Positions 9,129-16,950 of a stretch of DNA of 64,000 bases are shown here, piece by piece. Each line of letters opens with the position of its first letter. Within the stretch, counting starts at the first letter, position 1. The translations under genes and the position numbers were made by a program. Origin of the DNA: Rhodoferax mekongensis (GTDB lineage: Bacteria; Pseudomonadota; Gammaproteobacteria; Burkholderiales; Burkholderiaceae_C); contig NZ_CP132507.1 of NCBI RefSeq assembly GCF_032191775.1, forward strand, positions 1,141,001 through 1,205,000, read 5' to 3'. Under the pieces are notes generated by a model, which had not been told where the DNA came from, made no database searches, and saw nothing but the letters and a program-made list of their open reading frames with translations.

Positions 9129-9557
9129 ATGCGACCGATTCTGGAACTGTTGGAGAAACACGGGGGCTCAGTCTGGAGCCTGAACCCGGATGACAGCGTC
9201 TACCAGGCGCTCGAAATGCTGGCCGACTGCAATGTTGGCGCGCTCATGGTGATGGATGGCGACAAGTTGGTCGGCATTTTCTCGGAGCGGGACTACACCC
9301 GAAAAATCGCACTGGCTGGCCGATCTTCCAAAGACACCAAGGTGAGAGACATCATGACCTCGCAGGTCATGGTGGTCGGCCCCAAGACGCGCACCCAGGA
9401 GTGCATGGCCTTGATGAGCCAGAAAAAGATCCGCCACTTGCCGGTAGTCGACGGCACCAAGGTGCTGGGCATGATCTCTATCCGTGACTTGATGGATGAC
9501 ATCATCAAGGACCACGAACAGACGATCAGCCAGCTGCAGAGCTACATCGCGAGCTGA
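9129..9557 (+). CDS. Tandem CBS-domain protein
   Basis: A 142-residue cytosolic protein consisting almost only of two CBS motifs (about residues 7-65 and 72-132; DKLVGIFSERDYTRKIAL and TKVLGMISIRDLMDDII), which as a pair form a Bateman module that usually binds adenosine nucleotides. No catalytic domain is attached, so it is likely a regulatory or stress protein; the partner is unknown. The ATG at 9129 follows GGCGGAGG. It lies 51 nt downstream of rnpB and ends 7 nt before a convergent gene. Confidence 0.88.
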   Translation: MRPILELLEKHGGSVWSLNPDDSVYQALEMLADCNVGALMVMDGDKLVGIFSERDYTRKIALAGRSSKDTKVRDIMTSQVMVVGPKTRTQECMALMSQKKIRHLPVVDGTKVLGMISIRDLMDDIIKDHEQTISQLQSYIAS

Positions 9558-9564
9558 CGCGCTC

Positions 9565-10620
9565 TTAAAACTTCTCCCAGCCCGCGAGGTACCGCCATTG
9601 CCCGACCGGCAGGTCGGACAGCGCAACGCGCCCCAGCCGGATGCGTTTCATTCCCAGAATCTGCAGCCCGGCTTTTTCGCACAGAAAGGCAATCAGTCCT
9701 GGGTGTGAGCCCTTAATGGCAAAGCGCAGGCGGCTGGACTCCGGGGTGGTGCTGTTCACACTGACTTTCACCTGAGGCAGGTCCAAACGCTCATCTTTGA
9801 GCGCGTAGCCGATAGGCTTGAGCGCATCAGGCTGCACCTCCCCCTTCACCTCGACCAGGAATTCGTGTTCCATGGTGGACATGTCCTCGGTGAGCTTGCG
9901 GGTGGTCCGCCAGTCCTGGGTGAAGACCACCAGGCCGGTAGCGCCGGTCTCCAACTCCACATCTGCTTCAAGGTGGTGGAAGTGACGCTTGAGCACGCGG
10001 GTGTCAGTCGGGTCACCTTCCCAATGGTTGGCAGGGGTCAGCAGCGCACGGGCATTTGCCGGAGGCACTTTGCGTCCCGGTGCGCCCGTGCGTGCCGGGC
10101 TGCCGGCGTTCAGCGGAGTTAGTTCTTCCAGTCCGTCGGTGTGGCCGGCCGGCTTGTTCAGCAACAGGGTGACCGGTGTGAGTTCCATCAGGCTGGCGTT
10201 GGGGTCCAGGGTGATGGTTTCCCTGTCTACTCGGTGCTGGGGTTCTTCCACCACCACACCATTGACCTGCACCCAGCCGCCTTCAATGTATTGCTCGGCT
10301 TCCTTGCGGGAACAGTCTTTGAGTTGCATGACTTTTTTGGACAGGCGCTCGCCCGTATCCGGCAAGGGCTTGGGGGGCGTGCGCGGGCGTGGTACCGGTC
10401 CCTCACCGGAGCGCGCGGGTCGGGCGTTCGGCGTGTGGGTACCTGCCGGGCGCGCAGCACTGGGTCGCGGTGCTCCTGCTCGGGGTGGGCTTGCAGGGCG
10501 GGAGGCGCCTGTGCGGGCCGTGGCGGCAGGTGCGCGTGCGGCAGAGGGGGGCGGCCGTGGAGTCGGTGCCTTGCGCACTGTCTTGGCGGCCGGTTTGAGC
10601 TTCAGTGTGGTGCGGGTCAT
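9565..10620 (-). CDS. RluF/RsuA-like pseudouridine synthase homologue with degenerate active site
   Basis: A 351-residue protein. Residues 1-90 are a low-complexity Pro/Ala/Arg tail. An S4 RNA-binding domain follows (RLSKKVMQLKDCSRKEAEQ), then a region aligning with the RsuA/RluB/E/F pseudouridine synthase domain, including LLNKPAG, FTQDWRTTRKL, EHEFLVEV and ALSDLPVGQWR. The family motif GRLDxxTxGL is replaced by VELETGATGL, putting Glu where the catalytic Asp belongs. The RQIRRM block is replaced by PGLIAFL. It may therefore be a non-catalytic rRNA-binding protein, or a divergent enzyme. The gene overlaps the upstream MBL-fold gene by ATGA. Specific rRNA position unknown. Confidence 0.8.
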   Translation of the reverse strand: MTRTTLKLKPAAKTVRKAPTPRPPPSAARAPAATARTGASRPASPPRAGAPRPSAARPAGTHTPNARPARSGEGPVPRPRTPPKPLPDTGERLSKKVMQLKDCSRKEAEQYIEGGWVQVNGVVVEEPQHRVDRETITLDPNASLMELTPVTLLLNKPAGHTDGLEELTPLNAGSPARTGAPGRKVPPANARALLTPANHWEGDPTDTRVLKRHFHHLEADVELETGATGLVVFTQDWRTTRKLTEDMSTMEHEFLVEVKGEVQPDALKPIGYALKDERLDLPQVKVSVNSTTPESSRLRFAIKGSHPGLIAFLCEKAGLQILGMKRIRLGRVALSDLPVGQWRYLAGWEKF

Positions 10621-11564
10621 GGCCGGCCTTTTTCGTTATCCAGTGCGTAAATGCGTTCCACATGGGCCAGCAGGGAGCGTTTGGCCACCGGCCAGATGCG
10701 CGGGTCTACATCGTCGTAGGCCAGGGGCAGCCAGTCGTCCAGGCTGCCTTGGGGGTTGGCTTGCATGACAGCGGCAATTTTGGCTTCGCGCGCCAGGCGG
10801 TGCGCCTTGAGCTTGGCAATGGCCTCGCCCGCTCCGTCAATGACATGGCCGTGGGCCGGCAGGATGTATTGCGCCTGGTAGTCGCGGCAGGCAGCGGCCA
10901 GTGCGTCCAGTGAATCCAGATAGTCCCGCATGTTGCCGTCCGGCGGGTCGATGACCGTGGTGCTGCCATTCAAGATGTGGTCACCACTGAAGAGCAGGCC
11001 GTCCTCCTCCAGCAGCAGGCAGACGTGATTGGCAGCATGGCCGGGGGTGTAAATCACCTGCAGGGTATGCACAGATTTGAGTGCGGTTTCGACCTCTGGC
11101 GCAGGCAGCATATGTGCGAGCAGCTCCTGATTTAATAGCGGTCGGTCCGGGGTGAATGCACTGGCGGCGCGTGCGGTGGGTGCTGAGGGCAGGCCCAGAA
11201 TCGGCGGGCCGCCCTGGCACAGGGCCTGTAGCGGAGCCGCGCCGGGCGAGTGGTCGGGGTGCGAATGGGTGCACACAATGCGCAGGATGTTGCCGCCACT
11301 GCCGTCTTCAAACGCAGCCGCCTGCCACAGGCGCTGCAGGTGGTCGGCGTCGGCGGGGCCGGGGTCAATGACGGTGTAGCCGGTGGCGGGTTCGCCCACC
11401 AGGTAGCTGTTGGTGCCGGGGCCTGTCATCACGCCGGGGTTGGGGGCGGTGAGGCGCATTACATGGCGCATCAGGGGCACGGGTCTGTCGGTTTGCCAGG
11501 CATCAAGGAGCGAGGCGGCGGCCGGCGAGAGTTCGCCGGGCAGAAGGTGGGTGGGTCTGGCCAT
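10617..11564 (-). CDS. MBL-fold metallo-hydrolase (LACTB2-like)
   Basis: A 315-residue metallo-beta-lactamase-fold hydrolase. Metal ligands are seen in [11 protein letters not shown] (HxHxDH) and [11 protein letters not shown], with Asp in FSGDHIL and a late AHGH ([10 protein letters not shown]). The N-terminal [10 protein letters not shown] block is typical of the LACTB2/glyoxalase-II-like group; substrate unknown (hydrolase or endoribonuclease). The start at 11564 gives [14 protein letters not shown]; the longer frame to 11666 would overlap dapF. Residues about 142-160 ([19 protein letters not shown]) are encoded by a 55-bp interspersed repeat. The stop overlaps the start of the downstream gene. 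Confidence 0.87.
   Translation of the reverse strand: MARPTHLLPGELSPAAASLLDAWQTDRPVPLMRHVMRLTAPNPGVMTGPGTNSYLVGEPATGYTVIDPGPADADHLQRLWQAAAFEDGSGGNILRIVCTHSHPDHSPGAAPLQALCQGGPPILGLPSAPTARAASAFTPDRPLLNQELLAHMLPAPEVETALKSVHTLQVIYTPGHAANHVCLLLEEDGLLFSGDHILNGSTTVIDPPDGNMRDYLDSLDALAAACRDYQAQYILPAHGHVIDGAGEAIAKLKAHRLAREAKIAAVMQANPQGSLDDWLPLAYDDVDPRIWPVAKRSLLAHVERIYALDNEKGRP
11086..11140 (-). repeat. 55-bp interspersed element, copy b
   Basis: On the minus strand this reads CGCTATTAAATCAGG, AGCTGCTCGCACA, then a right block with TGCGCCAGAGG. It lies in frame in the MBL-fold hydrolase gene. It encodes NQELLAH, in the same frame as copies a and f. Confidence 0.85.
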
Positions 11565-11601
11565 GCGGCGGATTGTGCAGCCAAACGGGGATAATGAACG
11601 G

Positions 11602-12471
11602 ATGCGAATCCAGTTCACCAAAATGCAGGGCGCGGGCAACGACTTCGTGGTGCTCGACGAAACCAAGGGTCGCTTGGGCCTGACCTCTGCGCATTACCGC
11701 TTTCTGGGCGATCGCCACTTCGGCGTGGGGGCCGACCAGATTCTCACGGTGCGCCCTTCGCCCGCTGAGGGCATCGACTTCGAATACGTGATTCACAACG
11801 CCGATGGCAACGAGGTTGAACAGTGCGGCAATGGCTCCCGCTGCTTCGCCCGCTTTGTGCGCGACCAAGGCCTGACCGGCAAAGACCGCATCCGCGTCAA
11901 AACCATGAAGGGCGTGATCGAACCCTTGCTCACCCCCGATGGCCGCGTGACGGTGGACATGGGCGAACCAGTGTTCAACCCGGCTGACATTCCTTTTGAC
12001 GAAAGTGGCCTGAGTCTGCAAGCCATGGGTTCATGGGGAAATTGGCCTCTGGCGCCCGTCGAATCTGCGCAAGCAGCTCCTCTTTTGGTAGCAACGGTAT
12101 CTATGGGCAACCCCCATGCGGTCACGCTGGTGGCTGATGTGGATGCTGCACCTGTCGCCACACTGGGCCCGCAGGTGCAGGCCAACCCGCGCTTTACCCA
12201 AGGTGTGAACGTAGGCTTTTTGCAGGTGGTGAGCCGCAGCCAGGTGCGCTTGCGCGTGTACGAGCGCGGTGTGGGCGAGACGCTGGCCTGTGGCACGGGC
12301 GCCTGCGCGGCCGTGGTGGCCGGTATCCGTCTCGGCCTGCTGGACGCACGTGTGGATGTGCAGACCCGTGGCGGCATGCTGACCATTGCCTGGGACGGCA
12401 TGGGCGCCTCTGTTTTCATGACCGGCCCCGCCACCACGGTTTTCCGTGGCGAAATTGATTTACCCGAATAA
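11602..12471 (+). CDS. dapF: Diaminopimelate epimerase
   Basis: A 289-residue PLP-independent epimerase converting LL- to meso-diaminopimelate for lysine and peptidoglycan synthesis. Both catalytic cysteines are present: C75 in [16 protein letters not shown] and C230 in [14 protein letters not shown]. The N-terminus [16 protein letters not shown] is canonical. Residues 146-164 (through [11 protein letters not shown]) are encoded by an inverted copy of the 55-bp element, replacing a normally variable loop just before the conserved VSMGNPHAV block. It is divergent from the MBL-fold gene by 37 nt and is followed closely by the DUF484 gene and xerC, the usual proteobacterial order. Confidence 0.96.
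   Translation: MRIQFTKMQGAGNDFVVLDETKGRLGLTSAHYRFLGDRHFGVGADQILTVRPSPAEGIDFEYVIHNADGNEVEQCGNGSRCFARFVRDQGLTGKDRIRVKTMKGVIEPLLTPDGRVTVDMGEPVFNPADIPFDESGLSLQAMGSWGNWPLAPVESAQAAPLLVATVSMGNPHAVTLVADVDAAPVATLGPQVQANPRFTQGVNVGFLQVVSRSQVRLRVYERGVGETLACGTGACAAVVAGIRLGLLDARVDVQTRGGMLTIAWDGMGASVFMTGPATTVFRGEIDLPE
12039..12093 (-). repeat. 55-bp interspersed element, copy c
   Basis: On the minus strand this reads TGCTACCAAAAGAGG, AGCTGCTTGCGCA, then a right block with GGGCGCCAGAGGCC. It lies in frame but antisense within dapF. Confidence 0.85.
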
Positions 12472-12487
12472 CCTGAACCCGCAGACC

Positions 12488-13186
12488 ATGACTCCACCTC
12501 TGAACCAAGCCTTGGGCAATCCCATCACCGAAGACGACATTGCCAACTATTTGGTGAACAACCCCGACTTCTTCCAGCGCCACGCGGAGTTGCTGGCCAC
12601 GGTGCAGTTCACCAGCCCGCACAGCCACCGCGCAGTGAGCTTGCAGGAGCGCCAGGCCGAGATGCTGCGCGAGAAGATCAAATTGCTGGAGCAGCGCATC
12701 ATGGAAATGATCCGCCACGGCAACGAGAACGTGATGCTGTCCGACAAGATCCTGCGCTGGGCGCGCTCGCTGTTCCTCACCATCAACCCGGCCGAGTTGC
12801 CCGTGGAGATCGTGCGCGAAATCAAGGACCAGTTCGCCGTCCCGCAAGTGGGCTTGCGTGTCTGGGGCGTGGCTGAGGGCTTTGCTGCTTTGCCGGCGGC
12901 CCAGGAGGTCAGTGAAGATGCCAAGGTATTCGCCACTTCTTTGAATGAACCTTTCTGCGGCCTGAATACCGGTTTCGAGGCCGTGAGCTGGCTGGAAGAG
13001 CCGGGTACTGTCAGCTCGCTGGCGCTGATCCCTCTGCGCAGTGGCATGGCCGGCAGTCAGGCGCCCGCCTTCGGAATGCTGGTGCTGGCCTCGGGCGACG
13101 CGCAGCGTTTCAACAGCGGCATGGGCACGGACTTCCTGGCCCGCATCGGCGAAATCGCCAGCGCTGCGCTGTCCCGCCTGCGTTAA
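12488..13186 (+). CDS. DUF484 family protein
   Basis: A 232-residue protein of the DUF484 family, which in proteobacteria sits between dapF and xerC. The family opening ITEDDIANYLVNNPDFF is followed by a helical stretch with SLQERQAEMLREKIKLLEQR (likely coiled coil, about residues 45-75) and a GAF-like C-terminal half. The molecular function is not established. The ATG at 12488, 16 nt after the dapF stop, fits the family N-terminus; an in-frame ATG at 12446 lies within dapF and is less likely. xerC starts 17 nt after its end. Confidence 0.85.
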   Translation: MTPPLNQALGNPITEDDIANYLVNNPDFFQRHAELLATVQFTSPHSHRAVSLQERQAEMLREKIKLLEQRIMEMIRHGNENVMLSDKILRWARSLFLTINPAELPVEIVREIKDQFAVPQVGLRVWGVAEGFAALPAAQEVSEDAKVFATSLNEPFCGLNTGFEAVSWLEEPGTVSSLALIPLRSGMAGSQAPAFGMLVLASGDAQRFNSGMGTDFLARIGEIASAALSRLR

Positions 13187-13203
13187 GCCATTCCCAACCC
13201 GCC

Positions 13204-14169
13204 ATGACTGCGGACGACTCGGCACTGGTGGAGAAATACCTGGAGTTCGTCCGCGTCGAAAAGCGCTTGGCCGCGCGCACGGTGGAGTTGTATTCGCTGG
13301 ATCTGGGGCGGCTGTCTGAGCAGGCCACGCGGGCCGGCGTAGCCTTGAGAGACGTCAGAAATCACCACATCCGCCGCTGGGTTGCCCAGATGCACAGCGC
13401 CGGGCGCAGCGGGCGAGGCATCGCACTCATTCTGTCGGGATGGCGCGGCTTTTATGCCTGGCTGGGCCGCGAAGGCTTGGTGAGCAGCAACCCGGTGCAG
13501 GATGTGCGCTCGCCCAAGGCGCCCAAACCATTGCCCAAAGCGCTGGCGGTGGATGACGCGGTGCAGTTTGCAGATTTTGAAAGTGATGACAACGCGTGGC
13601 TGGAAGCCCGCGATGCCGCCATCGTCGAACTGCTCTATGGAAGCGGCCTGCGCGTCGGAGAGTTGGTAGGGCTGGATGTAGTAGCCGGCAAAGATGCCAA
13701 GGGCTGGATCGACATGCAGGCCGCAGAGGCCCATGTGCTGGGGAAAGGTTCCAAGCGCCGCAGTGTGCCGGTGGGTGCCACGGCCATGCAGGCCTTGCAG
13801 CGTTGGTTGGAGTTGCGTGGCCCTTCGGGTACCGCCACCGCGGCCCCTGTAGATGCAGCAGGCTCCCATGCAGCCTCCGCGCTCTTCATCGGTCGCAACG
13901 GCACGCGCTTGACTGCACAAAGTGTGTGGCAGCGGCTCAAGCGGCGCAGCCAGCTGGCGGGCCTGAATGTGCCGGTGCACCCGCACATGCTGCGCCACTC
14001 GTTTGCCAGCCACGTGTTGCAAAGCAGTGGCGACTTGCGCGGCGTGCAGGAGCTGCTGGGTCACGCCAATATCACCACCACGCAGGTCTATACCCGTTTG
14101 GACTTTCAGCATCTGGCCAAGGCCTACGACGCTGCGCATCCGCGCGCCAAACTCAAGCGGCAGCCCTGA
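13204..14169 (+). CDS. xerC: Tyrosine recombinase XerC
   Basis: A 321-residue site-specific recombinase that, with XerD, resolves chromosome dimers at dif. It has an N-terminal SAM-like core-binding domain (about 1-105) and a C-terminal catalytic domain with R150 (LLYGSGLRVGEL), the beta-hairpin Lys in GKGSKRRS (about 181-184), H261 and R264 (HPHMLRHSFASH), H287 (LLGHANITTTQ) and nucleophile Y296 (VYTRLD). Its position behind dapF-DUF484 marks it as the housekeeping XerC, not a mobile-element integrase. The adjacent tRNA gene does not look disrupted. Confidence 0.94.
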   Translation: MTADDSALVEKYLEFVRVEKRLAARTVELYSLDLGRLSEQATRAGVALRDVRNHHIRRWVAQMHSAGRSGRGIALILSGWRGFYAWLGREGLVSSNPVQDVRSPKAPKPLPKALAVDDAVQFADFESDDNAWLEARDAAIVELLYGSGLRVGELVGLDVVAGKDAKGWIDMQAAEAHVLGKGSKRRSVPVGATAMQALQRWLELRGPSGTATAAPVDAAGSHAASALFIGRNGTRLTAQSVWQRLKRRSQLAGLNVPVHPHMLRHSFASHVLQSSGDLRGVQELLGHANITTTQVYTRLDFQHLAKAYDAAHPRAKLKRQP

Positions 14170-14217
14170 TGTGGAGCATGAGCGGCTACCTCTTTTTCTT
14201 AAAAAGTTTTCGGTTTC

Positions 14218-14246
14218 TTGAAAGTTGCCAAAACGCGGTATATAAT
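14218..14246 (+). promoter_or_regulatory. Sigma-70 promoter of tRNA-Gly
   Basis: A -35 box TTGAAA (14218-14223), a 17-bp spacer and a perfect -10 box TATAAT (14241-14246), 14 nt before the tRNA. A GC-containing discriminator follows, as expected for a stable RNA promoter. Confidence 0.88.
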
Positions 14247-14260
14247 CATGGGCTTGTAAC

Positions 14261-14336
14261 GCGGGAATAGCTCAGTTGGTAGAGCGCAACCTTGCCAAGG
14301 TTGAGGTCGAGAGTTCGAGACTCTTTTCCCGCTCCA
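14261..14336 (+). tRNA. tRNA-Gly (anticodon GCC)
   Basis: A 76-nt cloverleaf. The acceptor GCGGGAA pairs with the 3' TTCCCGC, then discriminator T and encoded CCA. The D-loop is AGCTCAGTTGGTAGAGC, the anticodon stem is CAACC/GGTTG with loop TTGCCAA, so the anticodon is GCC, and the T-loop is TTCGAGA. The T-stem closes with a G-T wobble. Confidence 0.97.
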
Positions 14337-14356
14337 AATTCACCCTCAGGGGTTTC

Positions 14357-14387
14357 AAAAAAGGTCAGCAGTTTGCTGGCCTTTTTT
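14357..14387 (+). terminator. Rho-independent terminator after tRNA-Gly
   Basis: Stem GGTCAGCA / TGCTGGCC (one G-T) with a 3-nt loop, flanked by AAAAAA upstream and CTTTTTTG downstream, about 20 nt after the tRNA. Confidence 0.85.
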
Positions 14388-14450
14388 GTTTTCCGGGCCA
14401 GTCTGTCCAAGAGCAAGACCCGCCCGCACCTCCAAGCGACAATAGCCCCC

Positions 14451-15638
14451 ATGAAAACCATTCGATTGCGCGCCGGTAAAGAGCGCTCCTTGTTGCGCCG
14501 CCACCCTTGGATTTTTGAATCCGCCATCGCCAAAGGCGGCGGAGATAGCGGGGAGACGGTTCGCGTCGAGTCGGCTGAGGGGGCTTTTCTGGGGTGGGCG
14601 GCGTTCAGTCCTCAGTCCAAGATCCGGGCGCGTGTTTGGAGTTTTGATGAAAAGCAGCGCATTGATGCTAGCTTTTTTATAGCTGCTTGTGCACAAGCCA
14701 TCAGCGCCAGAGCCCGATTTGACATACAAAGCGACGGCGTGCGCCTGATCCACGGCGAGTCGGATGGATTGCCTGGTTTGATCGTGGACCGTTACGGTGA
14801 CACGCTGGTGGCGCAGTTCACCTCGGCCGGTGTGGAGAAGTGGAAGCCCGCCATTGCGGATGCCTTGCTCAGTGCCACCGGGCTGACCAAGCTCTACGAG
14901 CGCTCGGATGCCAGCAGCCGCGCCCTGGAGGGCCTGCCCGAGGCTACCGGCTGGTTGCGTGGCGAAGGGGCGACGGACCTGGTGTTGCGCGAGCATGACT
15001 GGAAGTTGGCCCTGAGCATCGCCGAAGGCCACAAAACCGGCTTTTATCTGGACCAGCGCGACAGCCGGCACAAATTTGCCCAGTACACCCGCCGCCTCGG
15101 TTTCCAGCGGGTGCTGAACTGCTACTGCTACACCGGCGGATTCTCGGTGGCGGCTCTGGCAGGCGGCGCCGGGCACGTGACCTCGATCGATTCCAGTGGC
15201 CCGGCCATCGAAAAAGCCAAGGCCAACGTCGCACTGAATGGCTTTGATGCGGCGCGTACCACTTTTATGGATGCGGATGTGAATGCCTCACTGCGCGCTT
15301 TTGCGGCCGAGGGGCGCACCTTTGACGCCATCATTCTGGATCCGCCCAAGTTTGCGCCGACCGTGGCGCATGCTGAGCGTGCGGCACGGGCGTACAAGGA
15401 CATCAATCGGCTGGCCTTCAAGCTGCTGGAGCCGGGCGGCGTGCTGTTCACTTACAGCTGTTCGGGAGGCATCAGTGCGGACTTGTTCCACAAAATCATT
15501 GCCGGGGCAGGCTCCGACGCGGGTGTGGACGGCTTTATCACTGAGCGCATGGGCGGAGCTCCGGACCATCCGATGACCATCGCCTTCCCGGAAGGCGAGT
15601 ACCTTAAGGGCTTGGTCGTGATGCGGCGACAAGCCTGA
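14451..15638 (+). CDS. rlmI: 23S rRNA (cytosine) methyltransferase RlmI-like
   Basis: A 395-residue SAM-dependent methyltransferase resembling RlmI (m5C1962 of 23S rRNA). It has an N-terminal PUA-like domain (KERSLLRRHPWIFESAI), a central RFD-like region (IHGESDGLPGLIVDRYGD), a Rossmann methyltransferase core with SAM motif VLNCYCYTGGFSVAAL and DPPKFAPT, and a C-terminal FTYSCSGG with the likely catalytic Cys. The ATG at 14451 gives the family start MKTIRLRAGKE; the longer open frame would begin inside the tRNA. Residues about 72-90 (ASFFIAACAQAISARARFD) are encoded by a 55-bp repeat at the junction of the PUA and RFD-like parts. Confidence 0.9.
   Translation: MKTIRLRAGKERSLLRRHPWIFESAIAKGGGDSGETVRVESAEGAFLGWAAFSPQSKIRARVWSFDEKQRIDASFFIAACAQAISARARFDIQSDGVRLIHGESDGLPGLIVDRYGDTLVAQFTSAGVEKWKPAIADALLSATGLTKLYERSDASSRALEGLPEATGWLRGEGATDLVLREHDWKLALSIAEGHKTGFYLDQRDSRHKFAQYTRRLGFQRVLNCYCYTGGFSVAALAGGAGHVTSIDSSGPAIEKAKANVALNGFDAARTTFMDADVNASLRAFAAEGRTFDAIILDPPKFAPTVAHAERAARAYKDINRLAFKLLEPGGVLFTYSCSGGISADLFHKIIAGAGSDAGVDGFITERMGGAPDHPMTIAFPEGEYLKGLVVMRRQA
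14666..14720 (+). repeat. 55-bp interspersed element, copy d
   Basis: Reads TGCTAGCTTTTTTAT, AGCTGCTTGTGCA, then a right block with AGCGCCAGAGCCC. It lies in frame in rlmI. The left block can pair GCTA with TAGC. Confidence 0.82.
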
Positions 15639-15714
15639 CACCGACAAGTCTTGAATTGCTGACTACACTCCCCAGTTGCTTCTTTTGCGCTGCACCATTT
15701 TTGGAAATTGAACG

Positions 15715-16764
15715 ATGAGCTTGATTCCCGCCACCATCCTGACCGGTTTTCTGGGTTCCGGTAAAACCACTTTGCTCAAGCGCGTGCTGGCTGAGGCCCA
15801 CGGTCAGAAGATCGCCGTCATCGAAAACGAGTTCGGTGAAGAGAACATCGACAGTGACATTCTGGTGAGTGACACCAACGAGCAGATCATCCAGATGAGC
15901 AATGGCTGTGTGTGCTGCACCATCCGCGAAGACTTGCGAACCACGCTGAAAGACCTCGCTGAAAAAAAGCGCAAGGGTGAGCTGGACTTCGAGCGCGTCG
16001 TGATTGAAACCACTGGCGTGGCCGATCCCGGCCCGGTCGCCCAGACCTTTTTTATGGATGACGAGATCGCGGAGACTTATCTGCTGGACTCCATTCTGAC
16101 GCTGGTAGACGCCAAGCATGCCGTGCAGCAGCTCAATGACCGCCAGGAAGCGCGCCGCCAGATCGGTTTTGCGGACCAGATATTCATCAGCAAGTCGGAT
16201 CTGGTGTCCAAAGAGGAGCTGGATGCCCTGATGCACCGCATCAAGCATATGAACCCGCGTGCTCCGCAAAAAGCGGTGCACTTCGGCGAGGTGGCCATCA
16301 AAGAGGTGTTTGATCTGCGCGGCTTCAATCTGAACGCCAAGCTCGACATCGATCCGGATTTCCTGAAGGATGACGACCACCACCATGACCATGAACATGG
16401 CGAGCACTGTGATCACCCTTCCCACGCTCACGACCACGCGGCCCACGGGCACCACCACCATCATGAAGACGATGTGAAGAGCTTTGTGTTCAAGTCGGAT
16501 CGTCCGTTTGACCCCGCCAAGCTGGAAGATTTTCTGGGGGCCATCGTCAACATCTATGGCCCGCGCATGCTCCGCTACAAAGGCGTGCTCTATATGAAGG
16601 GTACCGAGCGCAAGGTAATTTTCCAGGGCGTACACCAATTGATGGGCAGCGATCTGGGACCCGCCTGGGCGGAGGGGGAGGCCCGAATGAGCAAGATGGT
16701 GTTTATCGGCATCGACTTGCCCAAAGACATCTTCTTGCAAGGCATGGAGCAATCCTTGGTGTAA
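15715..16764 (+). CDS. CobW/ZNG1-type G3E GTPase (putative zinc metallochaperone)
   Basis: A 349-residue G3E-family GTPase. Walker A GFLGSGKTT at residues 11-19, the metal-binding CxCC in SNGCVCCTI (C65, C67, C68), an IETTGVADPGP switch and SKSDLV as guanine-specificity motif. A strongly His-rich segment (about 222-255, with HHHDHEHGEHCDH and HGHHHHH) precedes the CobW C-terminal domain. Such proteins hydrolyse GTP to deliver zinc (or cobalt) to target enzymes. The next gene is a DksA homologue that has lost most zinc-binding cysteines, a pairing reminiscent of zinc-sparing regulons; direct regulation was not evident in the upstream sequence. Confidence 0.9.
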   Translation: MSLIPATILTGFLGSGKTTLLKRVLAEAHGQKIAVIENEFGEENIDSDILVSDTNEQIIQMSNGCVCCTIREDLRTTLKDLAEKKRKGELDFERVVIETTGVADPGPVAQTFFMDDEIAETYLLDSILTLVDAKHAVQQLNDRQEARRQIGFADQIFISKSDLVSKEELDALMHRIKHMNPRAPQKAVHFGEVAIKEVFDLRGFNLNAKLDIDPDFLKDDDHHHDHEHGEHCDHPSHAHDHAAHGHHHHHEDDVKSFVFKSDRPFDPAKLEDFLGAIVNIYGPRMLRYKGVLYMKGTERKVIFQGVHQLMGSDLGPAWAEGEARMSKMVFIGIDLPKDIFLQGMEQSLV

Positions 16765-16950
16765 CGGCTCAAAGTCGAGAGGGTAGGGCGCCTTATGTTT
16801 GTCTCGCTTTTGCAACTAATGGGTTTTCCCATGGGTAAGCCTGTACACTCGCGCGCCGAAGAAACCCGCTCTGACAAGCCCCTCAAAGGGCGCAAAGCGA
16901 CTGCAGCCACCAGCGACCATGTGCAGGCCGAACCTGCCAGGAGACAAGAA

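Noticed and set aside
10025..10135. GC-rich inverted segments in the RluF-like gene as another inserted element
   Set aside because: Partial GCACGGGC/GCCCGTGC pairing only, and no match to the cores of either repeat family.
13204..14336. Tyrosine recombinase next to a tRNA gene suggesting an integrated element
   Set aside because: The recombinase is the housekeeping XerC in its usual dapF-DUF484-xerC context; the tRNA is intact, no duplicated tRNA end was seen, and the flanking genes are core.
16795..16950. Longer DksA-like reading frame from 16795
   Set aside because: The upstream codons lack a good ribosome site and cross a palindromic, promoter-like stretch (ATGGGTTTTCCCAT, later TACACT), whereas the GTG at 16951 has AGGAGA.
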